From assembly GCA_036510675.1 (NCBI GenBank), contig DATCDN010000092.1, forward strand, positions 1 through 26,456: a DNA stretch of 26,456 nt, written 5' to 3'. Every line of letters starts with the position of its first letter. The first letter of the stretch is position 1. Positions 18,416 through 26,249 of the stretch are shown here, piece after piece. This stretch comes from JAATGI01 sp036510675. GTDB lineage: Bacteria > Pseudomonadota > Alphaproteobacteria > ATCC43930 > CGMCC-115725. A program made the translations under genes and the position numbers. The notes beneath the pieces are model-generated. The model searched no databases. It saw only the letters and a program-made list of their open reading frames with translations, and had not been told where the DNA came from.

Positions 18416-20205
18416 CAGAACGGGTCTCCCTCATTATCCTCGGCATTGTCGTCGCCTTCGGACGGCGGCTCGGCATCCTCAGGCGGCGGCGCCTCGATCT
18501 CGCGCACGGTCTCGATCCGGGCGCCGGGAAAGGCGTCGAGCACGGCGCGCACAAGCGGATGGCGCGCCGCCTCGCCACGAATGGAATGCTCGTGGGCGTC
18601 GTCCTGTTCCTTCATGGTCGGCGCGCCGCCTTCGGGCGCGATGCCGACGAGCCAGCGCTGGCCGGTCCATTCGCCGAGCTTTTGCGCCACCTTGTTGACG
18701 AGATCGCGTGGCGCGCCCGGTGCCAGGCGCAGCTCGACCCGGCCCGGCTCGAAATGCACCAGATGGACATGGGCGTGGAGATGGACGCGCAGGATTGCTT
18801 CCCGGCGCTGCTCGAACAGGTCGAGCAGCTCGCGAAAATTTTGCGGCGCCGGAGCGAAGCCCGACACAACGGGCGCCGCATGCGCGTCCGCCAGCGGAGC
18901 GTGCGGCTCCACTTGCGGCAACGCGCGTGCCGCGACGGCATTGCCGCCACCGCCGCCGCGCGCCACGGGTGCCGGCGTACCGATGCTGGCACCCGCACCG
19001 GAACCGGCGCCTGCATTAGGGCCGCGCGGGGCGGCCTCGCGTCCCTCGCTCAGCGCCTTCACCAGATCGGCGGGCGGCGGCAGGTCGGCGGCATAGGCGA
19101 GGCGCACCAGCACCATTTCCGCGGCGTCGAGCGGCGACGGCGCGATCTGGGCCTCGCCGATGCCCTTGAGCAGCATCTGCCAGGCGCGGGTCAGCAGCGG
19201 CATGCCCAGTTGCCGGGCCAGCGGCAGGCCGCGCTCCCGCGCGCCGGCCAGCGTCGGATCGTGCTCGCCCGCCTCCGGCGTCAGCTTGAGCCGGGTCAGG
19301 AAATGCGCCAGCTCCAGCAAATCCTGCAGCACCAAGATCGGATCGGCGCCGCCCTCATAGAGCGCGCCGAGCCGGCCCAGCGCGTCGGCGGCATCGCCGC
19401 GCAGCACCGCGTCGAAGAGGTCGAACACCAGGCCGCGATCGGCAATGCCCAGCATGTCGCGCACCATCGCCTCGTCGATGGCGCCGCCGGCGCTCAGCGC
19501 GATCGCCTGGTCGAGCAGCGACAGTCCGTCCCGCACCGAGCCGTCGGCGGCGCGCGCGATCAGCGCCACCGCCATCGGCGCGATCGCCACTGCCTCGGCG
19601 GCGGCGACGCGCTCATAATGCGCGATCAATTGCTCGATCGGCACCCGGCGCAGCGAAAAACGCTGGCAGCGCGACAGCACCGTCACCGGCACCTTCTGAA
19701 TCTCGGTGGTGGCGAAGATGAAGATGATATCGGGCGGCGGCTCTTCCAGCGTCTTCAACAGCGCATTGAAGGCGCTTTTCGACAGCATGTGGACTTCATC
19801 GATGATGTAGACCTTGTAGCGCGCCGCGACCGGACGATAGCGCACGCCGTCGGTCAGCTCGCGCATCTCGTCCACCCCGGTATGCGAGGCGGCGTCGGTC
19901 TCGATCACATCGACATGGCGGTCCTCGGCGATCGACCGGCACGGATCGCACACGCCGCACGGCGCGATGGTCGGGCCGCCGGTGCCGTCGGGGCCGACGC
20001 AATTGAGCGCCCGCGCCATGATCCGCGCGGTCGAGGTCTTGCCGACCCCGCGCACGCCGGTGAGGATGAAGGCGTGGGCGATGCGGCCGGTGGCGATCGC
20101 ATTGCTCAGCGTCCGCACCATCGCTTCCTGGCCGATCAACTCGGCGAAGCGCTGGGGCCGGTATTTGCGCGCGAGGACGCGATAGGCGCCACCGGGCTCG
20201 GTCAT
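18415..20205 (-). CDS. dnaX: DNA polymerase III subunit gamma/tau
   Basis: DnaX is the clamp-loader ATPase of the replicative polymerase. The 596-residue protein has YRVLARKYRPQRFAELIGQE, Walker A G50-VRGVGKT57, zinc ligands C69, C83, C86 and C89, Walker B D136-EVH, and sensor motif S178-R-C180. A domain III region follows (about 225-370), then an Ala/Pro/Gly-rich linker and a C-terminal tau part. The frame is open further upstream, but that stretch is the SRP RNA gene, so ATG at 20205 (MTEPGGAYRVL) is the start. It has no good ribosome binding site. I saw no A-run frameshift signal for a separate gamma form. Confidence 0.96.
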   Translation of the reverse strand: MTEPGGAYRVLARKYRPQRFAELIGQEAMVRTLSNAIATGRIAHAFILTGVRGVGKTSTARIMARALNCVGPDGTGGPTIAPCGVCDPCRSIAEDRHVDVIETDAASHTGVDEMRELTDGVRYRPVAARYKVYIIDEVHMLSKSAFNALLKTLEEPPPDIIFIFATTEIQKVPVTVLSRCQRFSLRRVPIEQLIAHYERVAAAEAVAIAPMAVALIARAADGSVRDGLSLLDQAIALSAGGAIDEAMVRDMLGIADRGLVFDLFDAVLRGDAADALGRLGALYEGGADPILVLQDLLELAHFLTRLKLTPEAGEHDPTLAGARERGLPLARQLGMPLLTRAWQMLLKGIGEAQIAPSPLDAAEMVLVRLAYAADLPPPADLVKALSEGREAAPRGPNAGAGSGAGASIGTPAPVARGGGGGNAVAARALPQVEPHAPLADAHAAPVVSGFAPAPQNFRELLDLFEQRREAILRVHLHAHVHLVHFEPGRVELRLAPGAPRDLVNKVAQKLGEWTGQRWLVGIAPEGGAPTMKEQDDAHEHSIRGEAARHPLVRAVLDAFPGARIETVREIEAPPPEDAEPPSEGDDNAEDNEGDPF

Positions 20206-20216
20206 GGGCGGCCAGT

Positions 20217-20240
20217 CTCGATCATTGGCTCGATCATTGG
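20217..20240. repeat. 12-base perfect tandem repeat between SRP RNA and dnaX
   Basis: CTCGATCATTGG occurs twice without a gap (20217-20228 and 20229-20240). It occupies most of the space between the SRP RNA 3' end and the dnaX start and may influence processing or translation of dnaX. Confidence 0.8.
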
Positions 20241-20248
20241 AAGCGGTA

Positions 20249-20343
20249 GGAGACTGGACAACGACCCAGATCGAAAACTCGTTACGGCTGCTTCCTTCCG
20301 GACCTGACCGGGTTGGCGAGGGACCCGTCCGCCGCCAGCCTCC
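20249..20343 (-). ncRNA. ffs: signal recognition particle RNA (small bacterial type, 4.5S)
   Basis: The minus strand contains the highly conserved Ffh-binding domain CAGGTCCGGAAGGAAGCAGC followed by CGTAACGA. The ends pair: GGAGGCTGG at the 5' end (20335-20343) with CCAGTCTCC at the 3' end (20249-20257), nine pairs with one G-U. The length of about 95 bases fits the small alphaproteobacterial SRP RNA. The mature RNA guides the Ffh protein to nascent membrane proteins. It stands directly upstream of dnaX, with only 43 bases between. The exact ends are set by the pairing and could shift by one or two bases. Confidence 0.93.
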
Positions 20344-20352
20344 CAAGCGCAC

Positions 20353-20381
20353 TATATCAGCAGGCACCCGCCGAGTCGCAA
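20353..20381 (-). promoter_or_regulatory. likely promoter of the SRP RNA gene
   Basis: On the minus strand TTGCGA (20376-20381) and GATATA (20353-20358) are 17 bases apart, and the RNA 5' end lies about 9 bases after the -10 element. The same -35 type (TTGCG) appears before rimP. Confidence 0.6.
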
Positions 20382-20429
20382 GGACAGAGTCGCGGAACGC
20401 GGTGGCGAGCCTGGGGGCTTGTTATATAC

Positions 20430-20700
20430 GCGTTTAGCATTAAATATAACGGCGATTGACGTATTTAACCGCAAGAAGAAGCCAACGAAATAAAAAAATG
20501 ACGGAACGAAGCCAATTGCCGTTGATTTTGTTGATAAAATTGGCTTCGCCTCTCGGTACGAAGCCAATTTTGGCGGAGTTTTGGCCCGGCTCGGCCGTTG
20601 TCTAGGAAGGCGCGGCGGGTGATTTGCCGCATCCCCCCCCTCGGCAATATCCGGTAACCGGGCCGCCCTATAATCCACCATGACCGAATTGGCTTCCCAA
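20430..20700. repeat. AT-rich island with repeated GAAGCCAA/TTGGCTTC units
   Basis: The region between the SRP promoter and the ClC gene is clearly AT-richer than the rest. It contains GAAGCCAA at 20478, 20508 and 20560 and its reverse complement at 20540 and 20688. Two of these form a perfect 13-bp inverted repeat (20536-20548 and 20559-20571, arms AAAATTGGCTTCG / CGAAGCCAATTTT, 10-base loop). This could terminate transcription in both directions. The last unit lies inside the first codons of the ClC gene. It resembles an interspersed alphaproteobacterial repeat; no gene is seen in it. Confidence 0.6.
20669..20674 (+). promoter_or_regulatory. consensus -10 element just before the ClC start
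   Basis: A perfect TATAAT ends 5 bases before the ATG of the ClC gene, with no ribosome binding site between them. Transcription would begin at or within a base or two of the ATG, so a leaderless mRNA is likely. No good -35 hexamer is visible at the matching distance. Confidence 0.45.
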
Positions 20701-22560
20701 ACCTTCGCCGCCCGGCTGGCGCGCCTGACGTGGCCATTTGGCCGGCGCGGCGCGGACGAGGACCATTCGCCGCCGCGCCATGCCGTGCGCTCGCGCTGGC
20801 GGGCGCTGATTCGCAGCTTCGGCCGCCGCCAGCTGCGCAACAACGAACTGGCGATCATCGCGGTGGCCGGGATGCTGGGCTTCCTCATCGGCCTCACGGT
20901 GGTCGCGATCCACCAGGTCATGCAATGGATGCATGAGGCGAATTTCGCCATGCCGGCCAACCGCTTGCTGAGCGAGGGCGTCGACCCGGTGGCGTGGCGG
21001 GTGGCGCTGATCCCGGCGCTGGGCGGCCTCGCGGTCGGGCTGGCGGCGTGGCTGATCCGACGCTGGCGGCCGCGCGACATCGTCGATGCGATCGAGGCCA
21101 ACGCGCTCTACGGCGGCAAGATGTCGCTGATCGACAGCATCAATCTCGCGATCATGACGCTGCTGTCCGGCGGGTTCGGCGCCTCGGTCGGGCTGGAGGC
21201 CGCCTATACCCAGCTCGGCGCCGGGCTCGCCTCCAATTGCGGCGAGGGGCTGCATGTCCGGCGCCAGGATTTGCGCACCCTGGTTGGCTGCGGCGCCGCC
21301 GCCGCGATCGCCGCCGCCTTCAACGCGCCGTTGGCCGGTGCGTTCTATGGGTTCGAGCTGGTGATCGGCAGCTATTCCGCCGCCGTGCTGGCGCCGGTCG
21401 GGGTCGCGGCGCTGGCCGGCACCTTCGCGGTGCGCTGGACCATCGGGCCCGATCCCTTGTTCCTGGTCGCCGATCCGATCCGCATCGGCAATTGGGACTA
21501 TCTGCTGTTCGCGGCGCTTGGCCTCGGCGCGGCCTTTGTCGGCATTCTGACCATGATCGGCGTCACCAGCGTCGAGCGCGCCTTGCGCGGCGGGGCGATC
21601 CCGTCCTGGTCGCGGCCGGTCATCGGCGGCGCGGTGCTGGGCCTCGTCGCGCTGATGTTTCCCGAGGTCTTGGGCAGCGGCCACGGCGCCATCCAGCATG
21701 TGCTGGGGCATGACTACCTGCCGATCACGCTGGTGCTGCTGGTGCTGGCGAAGGCGGTGGCGTCGGCGGTGTCGGTCGGCTCGGGCTTTCGCGGCGGCCT
21801 CTTCAGCTCGTCGCTGTTTCTCGGCGGGCTTTATGGCGGCGCCGTCGGCGCGCTGTTGGCCTGGGGCCTGCCCGGCGCCCATGTCGATCAGCTCGCCTAT
21901 GCGCTGGTCGGGATGGGCGCGGTCGCCGCCTCGATCGTCGGCGCGCCGGTCACGATGATCCTCCTGATCCTCGAACTCACCGCCGATTTCTATGTCGCGA
22001 TGGGGGTGATGGTCGGCGTCATCGTCGCCAGCAGCGTGACGCGCCTCGCCTTCGGCTATTCGTTCGCGACCTGGCGGTTCCATCTGCGCGGGGTGCCGAT
22101 CCGCGGCGCCTTCGATGTCGGCTGGATTCGCGATCTGACGGTGGAAAAGCTGATGCGGCGCGACGCGCATTGCGTGCCGGCGGTGACGCCGCTCGCCGAG
22201 CTGCGCCAGAAATTTCCGCTGGGCGGCACCAAGCGATTCTTTCTCACCGACGATAAGGGCGGCTATATCGGCCTCGTCAATACCGCCGATCTGCACGATC
22301 CCGGGGTGAAGCCCGACGCCACCGCGCTGACGCTGCGCCAGGGCGAGGGCCAGTTCCTGCTGCCGCAGCACAATATCCGGATCGCGCTCGACCGCTTCGT
22401 CGCGGCCGAGCTCGAGGTTCTGCCGGTGCTGATCAGCAGCACCGAGCGCAAGGTCATCGGCCTCGTCACCGAGGCCTATGCGCTGCGCCGCTACAACCAT
22501 GAGTTGGAGCGGGTCGGCGGTTCGGACTTCGGCGACAGCGCGCTGTTCGGCTCCGACTGA
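20680..22560 (+). CDS. ClC-family anion channel/transporter with CBS domains
   Basis: This 626-residue membrane protein has a long hydrophobic ClC core (about 60-455) and a C-terminal pair of CBS domains (about 470-620) that usually sense nucleotides. Landmarks are FGASVGLEAAYTQLGAG with the gating-type glutamate E173, NAPLAGAFYGFELVIGSY with E226, and FRGGLFSSSLFLGGLYG (372-383). Compared with E. coli ClcA, the filter prolines are missing: GLEAA replaces REGP, and GGLFSSS replaces GGIFAP. L227 stands where ClcA has its internal proton glutamate. Chloride is the default ion, but the altered filter leaves the ion and the mode (channel or exchanger) open. It is divergent from the SRP RNA/dnaX unit. 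Confidence 0.9.
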   Translation: MTELASQTFAARLARLTWPFGRRGADEDHSPPRHAVRSRWRALIRSFGRRQLRNNELAIIAVAGMLGFLIGLTVVAIHQVMQWMHEANFAMPANRLLSEGVDPVAWRVALIPALGGLAVGLAAWLIRRWRPRDIVDAIEANALYGGKMSLIDSINLAIMTLLSGGFGASVGLEAAYTQLGAGLASNCGEGLHVRRQDLRTLVGCGAAAAIAAAFNAPLAGAFYGFELVIGSYSAAVLAPVGVAALAGTFAVRWTIGPDPLFLVADPIRIGNWDYLLFAALGLGAAFVGILTMIGVTSVERALRGGAIPSWSRPVIGGAVLGLVALMFPEVLGSGHGAIQHVLGHDYLPITLVLLVLAKAVASAVSVGSGFRGGLFSSSLFLGGLYGGAVGALLAWGLPGAHVDQLAYALVGMGAVAASIVGAPVTMILLILELTADFYVAMGVMVGVIVASSVTRLAFGYSFATWRFHLRGVPIRGAFDVGWIRDLTVEKLMRRDAHCVPAVTPLAELRQKFPLGGTKRFFLTDDKGGYIGLVNTADLHDPGVKPDATALTLRQGEGQFLLPQHNIRIALDRFVAAELEVLPVLISSTERKVIGLVTEAYALRRYNHELERVGGSDFGDSALFGSD

Positions 22561-22869
22561 GCGCCCCTGCCCGCCACGATAAAGACCCAAAAAAGACATT
22601 GTTATCGCCGGGCATTGCTGGCACGCTTCGGCCGAACCTCCGGTCAAACCGGAGCGCCCACGGTCGCATGGCGATAATCAAAGAAACCGGGGCGGGGAGG
22701 CGTGATTGAGATTGCATTGCGCTGTTCATCGAAGAATTTCGACGGGCGTCTCGCCCGGGGGTGAAGCGTGGAGGATTGCCGTCCACGATCCTGTTTCGGC
22801 GTCGGCTTCGTTCGCGAACGGAAACCGGCACCAGCAGAAAACCGGCAAAGCATCAACAGGAGGATGGGA
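22561..22869 (+). promoter_or_regulatory. 309-base leader/promoter region of the PQQ dehydrogenase operon
   Basis: No gene is seen. The region holds several small inverted repeats: CTCCGGT-CAA-ACCGGAG (22638-22654), CGGGCG-TCT-CGCCCG (22743-22757), GTGGA...TCCAC (22768-22786) and the 12-base palindrome CGTTCGCGAACG (22809-22820). TTATCGCC and its complement GGCGATAA lie at 22602 and 22670. These may be operators or leader structures. I cannot point to a convincing -35/-10 pair. The region ends in a strong AGGAGG ribosome binding site. Confidence 0.4.
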
Positions 22870-24579
22870 ATGAGACGTCTAATATTGGCGGCGGCGGTTG
22901 CCGCGCTATTGCCGATGGCGGCATATGCGCAGTCCGACGCCGACCTCAACAAGGGCGATACCAACACCAAGAATATCTTCTACGGCGGCGGCCCCAGCCA
23001 GAATCGCTATAGCCCGCTCGACAAGATCAACACCAAGAACGTCAAGGAGCTGGTGCCGGTTTGGGCCTATCAGCTGTCGAACGACAAGGCGCAGGAAGAA
23101 CAGCCGATTCTCTATGAAGGCGTGTTCTATCTCTCCGACCACGACGCGACCATGGCGGTCGATGCGCGGACCGGCAAGCAGCTCTGGAAGAACGAGCTGA
23201 AATACGCCGCCGACCTGCCGAAAGTCGTGTGCTGCGGCCTGATCAGCCGCGGCGTCGCCGTTTACGAAGGCATGGTCTATCGCGCCTCGCTCGACGACAA
23301 TCTCTATGCCTATGACGCCAAGACCGGCAAGCAGGCGTGGAAGCAGAACGTCTTCGACTACAAGCAGGGCTACGCCATGACCGGCGCGCCGATGGTGGCG
23401 AACGGCGTGCTGATCACCGGCATCGCCGGCGCCGAATTCGGTGCTCGCGACTTTATCGACGGTTGGGACCCGAAGACCGGCAAGCATCTGTGGCGGACCT
23501 ACACGCCGGCCTGCGCACCGGATGCGGGCGGCGACACCTGGGGCCCCGGCGACGCGTGCAAGCGCGGCGGCGGCTCGACCTGGATCACCGGCAGCTACGA
23601 TCCCGATCTCGACCTGACGTATTGGGGCGTCGGCAATGCCGGCTCCTGGTTCGTCGGCGACCGGCCGGGCGACAATCTCTATACGTCGTCGGTCATCGCC
23701 TTCCACCCCAAGGACGGCAAGATCGTCTGGCACTATCAATTCTCGCCGCATGAAGGCATGGACTTCGACGGCGTCAACGAGATGGTGCTGACCACCCTCC
23801 AGGTCGACAACAAGCCGACCAAGGTGATCCTGCATGCCGACCGCAACTCGTTCTTCTATGTCATCGACCGCACCAACGGAAAGCTGATCCAGGCTTTCCC
23901 GTTCGCCAAGCAGAATTGGGCGGAAAAGATCGACCTGCAGACGGGCCGTCCGGTGCTGACGCAGACGGCGAAGGATTATTACGCCGGCAAGCCGGAAGAG
24001 CTCTGGCCGTTCTTCTATGGCGGCAAGAACTGGAGCCCGATGTCCTATAGCCATAAGACGGGCCTCGTCTACATCAACGCCCTGAACTATGGCTTCAAGG
24101 CAGCCCAGAAGAAGCAGAGCTATCACGCCGGCGATTATTATTTCGGCGCCGACTTGCTGGGTCCGGTGGATAAGCCCGACACCACGGGCGGCTTCCTCAA
24201 AGCCATCGAGCCGCTGACCGGCAAGGTGAAGTGGCAACAGCCCTCGTTCATTCCGCGCTATGCCGGCATCCTGTCAACGGGTGGCGGTCTGGTCGTGACC
24301 GGGGCGCTGACGGGTGAGGTGCAGATCTACGACGCCTCGACCGGCAAGCCGCTGTGGCAGTTCAGCGCCGGTTCGGGCGTCGAAGGCCAGCCGATCACCT
24401 ATGAGCTGGACGGCAAGCAGTACATTGCCATCACCAGCGGCAATGGCGGCGTGCTGACCTCGGTGGTGAATGATCCGCGGCTCGCCAACATTCCGCGCGC
24501 CGGCACGCTTTGGGTGTTCGGCCTCTATGGCACGCATCCGGAAGCGATGAAGGACACGAAAAAATCGGACAAGATGTAA
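22870..24579 (+). CDS. PQQ-dependent alcohol dehydrogenase, methanol/ethanol family, lanthanide-type signature
   Basis: This periplasmic quinoprotein oxidises primary alcohols and passes electrons to cytochrome c. The 569-residue precursor has a signal peptide cut probably after AYA (residue 20). The eight-bladed propeller carries repeated AxDxxTGKxxW motifs. Active-site residues visible are the vicinal pair C121-C122, metal ligand E189, floor W238, N256 and catalytic D298. D300 two residues on is the extra acidic ligand found in lanthanide-using XoxF, ExaF and PedH enzymes, in place of Ala/Ser/Thr in calcium enzymes. The context reads GMDFDG, with Met where Trp is usual. ATG 22870 is chosen over ATG 22864 because AGGAGG (22858-22863) abuts the latter. 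Alcohol range is not predictable. Confidence 0.94.
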   Translation: MRRLILAAAVAALLPMAAYAQSDADLNKGDTNTKNIFYGGGPSQNRYSPLDKINTKNVKELVPVWAYQLSNDKAQEEQPILYEGVFYLSDHDATMAVDARTGKQLWKNELKYAADLPKVVCCGLISRGVAVYEGMVYRASLDDNLYAYDAKTGKQAWKQNVFDYKQGYAMTGAPMVANGVLITGIAGAEFGARDFIDGWDPKTGKHLWRTYTPACAPDAGGDTWGPGDACKRGGGSTWITGSYDPDLDLTYWGVGNAGSWFVGDRPGDNLYTSSVIAFHPKDGKIVWHYQFSPHEGMDFDGVNEMVLTTLQVDNKPTKVILHADRNSFFYVIDRTNGKLIQAFPFAKQNWAEKIDLQTGRPVLTQTAKDYYAGKPEELWPFFYGGKNWSPMSYSHKTGLVYINALNYGFKAAQKKQSYHAGDYYFGADLLGPVDKPDTTGGFLKAIEPLTGKVKWQQPSFIPRYAGILSTGGGLVVTGALTGEVQIYDASTGKPLWQFSAGSGVEGQPITYELDGKQYIAITSGNGGVLTSVVNDPRLANIPRAGTLWVFGLYGTHPEAMKDTKKSDKM

Positions 24580-24599
24580 GTCGCCGACATTATCGGAAT

Positions 24600-24631
24600 G
24601 GGCCGCCCCGGTGGGGCGGCCCGCTCTTTTT
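24600..24631 (+). terminator. intrinsic terminator between the dehydrogenase and cytochrome genes
   Basis: A perfect 10-bp GC stem (GGGCCGCCCC / GGGGCGGCCC, 24600-24609 and 24613-24622) with a 3-base loop is followed by GCTCTTTTT. It should stop most transcripts after the dehydrogenase. Read-through would give a smaller supply of cytochrome and binding protein, or it protects the 3' end of the abundant first message. Confidence 0.85.
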
Positions 24632-24662
24632 GAGTGCGTTCTTCAGGCTTGGCAGGAAAGAG

Positions 24663-25103
24663 ATGAGATACCGCTTTATCACCGCCGCGTTCGGCGTCGC
24701 CATCGCCTTCGCCTTCGTCACGACATCGCGCGCGGATGATGCCGCGCCCGCCAGCGCGGCCGCCCCGGTGGCGGCGGCCACCACCAATTTCATTCCGCCT
24801 GATCTCGGCGCAAACGGCCCGGCCACGGCGCCGACCGGCAAGGAACAGCCGAAGCCGACCCAGGCCGAATTCGACGCCGGCAAGCACTTGTACCAGAATC
24901 GCTGCGCGCGCTGCCATGGCTGGAACATGGTCAATCTCGGATCGATCTCGTTCGATCTGCGCCAGTTTCCGCATGATGACGCCGTGCGGTTTTTCCATTC
25001 CGCGCGCTATGGCAAGAACGCCATGCCGGCGTGGAAGGACATTCTCTCGACCGAAGAGATCGCGAGTGTTTGGGCTTATGTGCGTATTGGAGGAAAAATG
25101 TAA
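24663..25103 (+). CDS. c-type cytochrome, partner of the PQQ dehydrogenase (XoxG-like)
   Basis: The 146-residue precursor has a signal peptide (cut near SRA, residue 24), an Ala/Pro-rich linker and one haem-binding motif C81-x2-C84-H85. M121 in NAMPAW is the probable second axial ligand. Size and position match the single-haem cytochromes that take electrons from XoxF/ExaF-type dehydrogenases. An AGGAAAGAG ribosome binding site precedes the ATG. Its stop overlaps the next start by one base (TAATG), so it is coupled to the binding protein. Partnership with the dehydrogenase is inferred from gene order. Confidence 0.9.
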   Translation: MRYRFITAAFGVAIAFAFVTTSRADDAAPASAAAPVAAATTNFIPPDLGANGPATAPTGKEQPKPTQAEFDAGKHLYQNRCARCHGWNMVNLGSISFDLRQFPHDDAVRFFHSARYGKNAMPAWKDILSTEEIASVWAYVRIGGKM

Positions 25104-26062
25104 TGCGTATCGCCTCGGCACTGATCATCGCGGCGGTGGGGCTGGCGGGCTTGCTGGCCGGCGCCGCCCAGGCCGAGGCAGCGGGGACGCTGACGGTCTG
25201 TCTCGGCAAGGACACGCCGCCTTTCTCCGACATCGATGGCGGCAAGGCCGTCGGCTTCGATGTCGATGTGTCGCGGGCGGTGGCATCGCTGCTCGGCCGC
25301 GAGCTCACGATTCAATGGTTCGAGATGCGCAGCCCGCCGGACGAGGACGATCCCGACCCCGCCCGCGCCCAGAACGCGATGCTGAACGCCGGCAAGTGCC
25401 AGGTGGCCGGCGGCTTCCCGCTGATCACCGACGACCTCACCCCCAGCACCGATAAGTCGCGTATGCCGGATTTCACCGGCATCACCCGTGCCGAGCGCAA
25501 GGAACAGGTCGCGATCGGGCCGCTGGTCGCCAGCAAGCCCTATCATTATTTCGCCTTCACCGTGCTGCTGGGGCCGAAGGCCGCGGGGCGCAAGATCGCG
25601 TCGCTGAACGACCTGCAGGGCCTGCGCATCGGGTCCGAGGACGGCACGCTGGGCGATGCCATGCTGATGTGGTACGGCCACCGGAAATATATGCGCCAGA
25701 TCGTGCATTGGACCCCCGGCAAGACCGTCGAGCATGGCGGCGGCCTCTTGGACCATCTTGAGCACGGCGACATCGACGCCACCCTCGTGGAGCTGCGCCG
25801 CTACGACGTCTATCGCGCCGCGCATCCCGACACCAAGATCACGCCCAGCGGCTTTTACGATCGCGTCGGCTTCAATATGGGATTCGTCGCGCCGGCCCGC
25901 GACACCGCGCTGATCGGCGAGGTGAATGGCGCGCTCGACAAGCTGGCGGCGAGCGGCCAGTTGCCTTCCATGGCCAAGGCGGCCGGCATGACCTATGTCG
26001 CGCCGCGCATGCCGGCGGTCGCGAAGCCCCCCGCCTATCCCGACCTGATTGGCGACGATTAG
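25103..26062 (+). CDS. periplasmic substrate-binding-like protein of the XoxJ/MoxJ type
   Basis: The 319-residue precursor has a signal peptide (cut near AQA, residue 24). The following two-lobed binding-protein fold of family 3 shows TLTVCLGKDTPPFS, GKAVGFDVDVSRAVASLLGR and, later, LQGLRIGSEDGTLGD. No ABC permease or ATPase genes accompany it. Instead it follows a PQQ dehydrogenase and its cytochrome, exactly as moxJ/xoxJ do. XoxJ is thought to help activate or mature the dehydrogenase rather than to import a nutrient. An acidic run (PPDEDDPDP, about 76-84) is notable and could bind cations. AGGAAAA precedes the ATG. Confidence 0.88.
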   Translation: MRIASALIIAAVGLAGLLAGAAQAEAAGTLTVCLGKDTPPFSDIDGGKAVGFDVDVSRAVASLLGRELTIQWFEMRSPPDEDDPDPARAQNAMLNAGKCQVAGGFPLITDDLTPSTDKSRMPDFTGITRAERKEQVAIGPLVASKPYHYFAFTVLLGPKAAGRKIASLNDLQGLRIGSEDGTLGDAMLMWYGHRKYMRQIVHWTPGKTVEHGGGLLDHLEHGDIDATLVELRRYDVYRAAHPDTKITPSGFYDRVGFNMGFVAPARDTALIGEVNGALDKLAASGQLPSMAKAAGMTYVAPRMPAVAKPPAYPDLIGDD

Positions 26063-26099
26063 AGTGCGATCCGCCCAGACGGAAGCACCCTAATCACTC

Positions 26100-26249
26100 G
26101 ACAACCACCGGCAGTTCCAGAGCCACTTCGCCAAATTCATCAACGCATACGAAGGGCCCCACGCCCTACGAATTCATCGCCAAAACGTGGACAAAAGAGC
26201 TAAAACGATTCAGGCTAAGTCCGGTCCATCAAATGCCGGAACTAAAAAG
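26100..26249 (+). pseudogene. remnant of an IS481-like transposase C-terminus
   Basis: Positions 26100-26150 read HFAKFINAY in one frame. From about 26154 another frame reads KGPTPYEFIAKTWTKELKRF followed by RLSPVHQMPELK. Together they match the usual end of IS481-family transposases (FxxAYNFxRRLKTLKGLTPYEFI, HQMPGLNT). About nine residues (NFGRRLKTL-like) and the reading frame are lost at 26150-26154, so it is a deleted, frame-broken relic. No start, catalytic domain or left terminal repeat is present. Confidence 0.75.

Noticed and set aside
18415..19100. Programmed frameshift site in dnaX for a short gamma subunit
   Set aside because: No A-run slippery sequence with downstream stop was seen in the expected part of the gene.
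18559..20307. 582-codon plus-strand frame opposite dnaX
   Set aside because: Antisense shadow running through both dnaX and the SRP RNA gene.
20352..20737. Minus-strand frames in the AT-rich island (products with LASFRHFF- and NWLRTE-like text)
   Set aside because: These are translations of an interspersed repeat; they lack ribosome binding sites and would overlap the SRP promoter and the ClC start.
22618..22634. TGGCACG resembling a sigma-54 promoter before the PQQ dehydrogenase
   Set aside because: The second half (TTGC at the right spacing) is absent.
20668..22647. 659-codon minus-strand frame opposite the ClC gene
   Set aside because: Antisense shadow; product is low-complexity Asp/Arg/Gln/His-rich with no recognisable domain, and the plus strand is a clear ClC protein.
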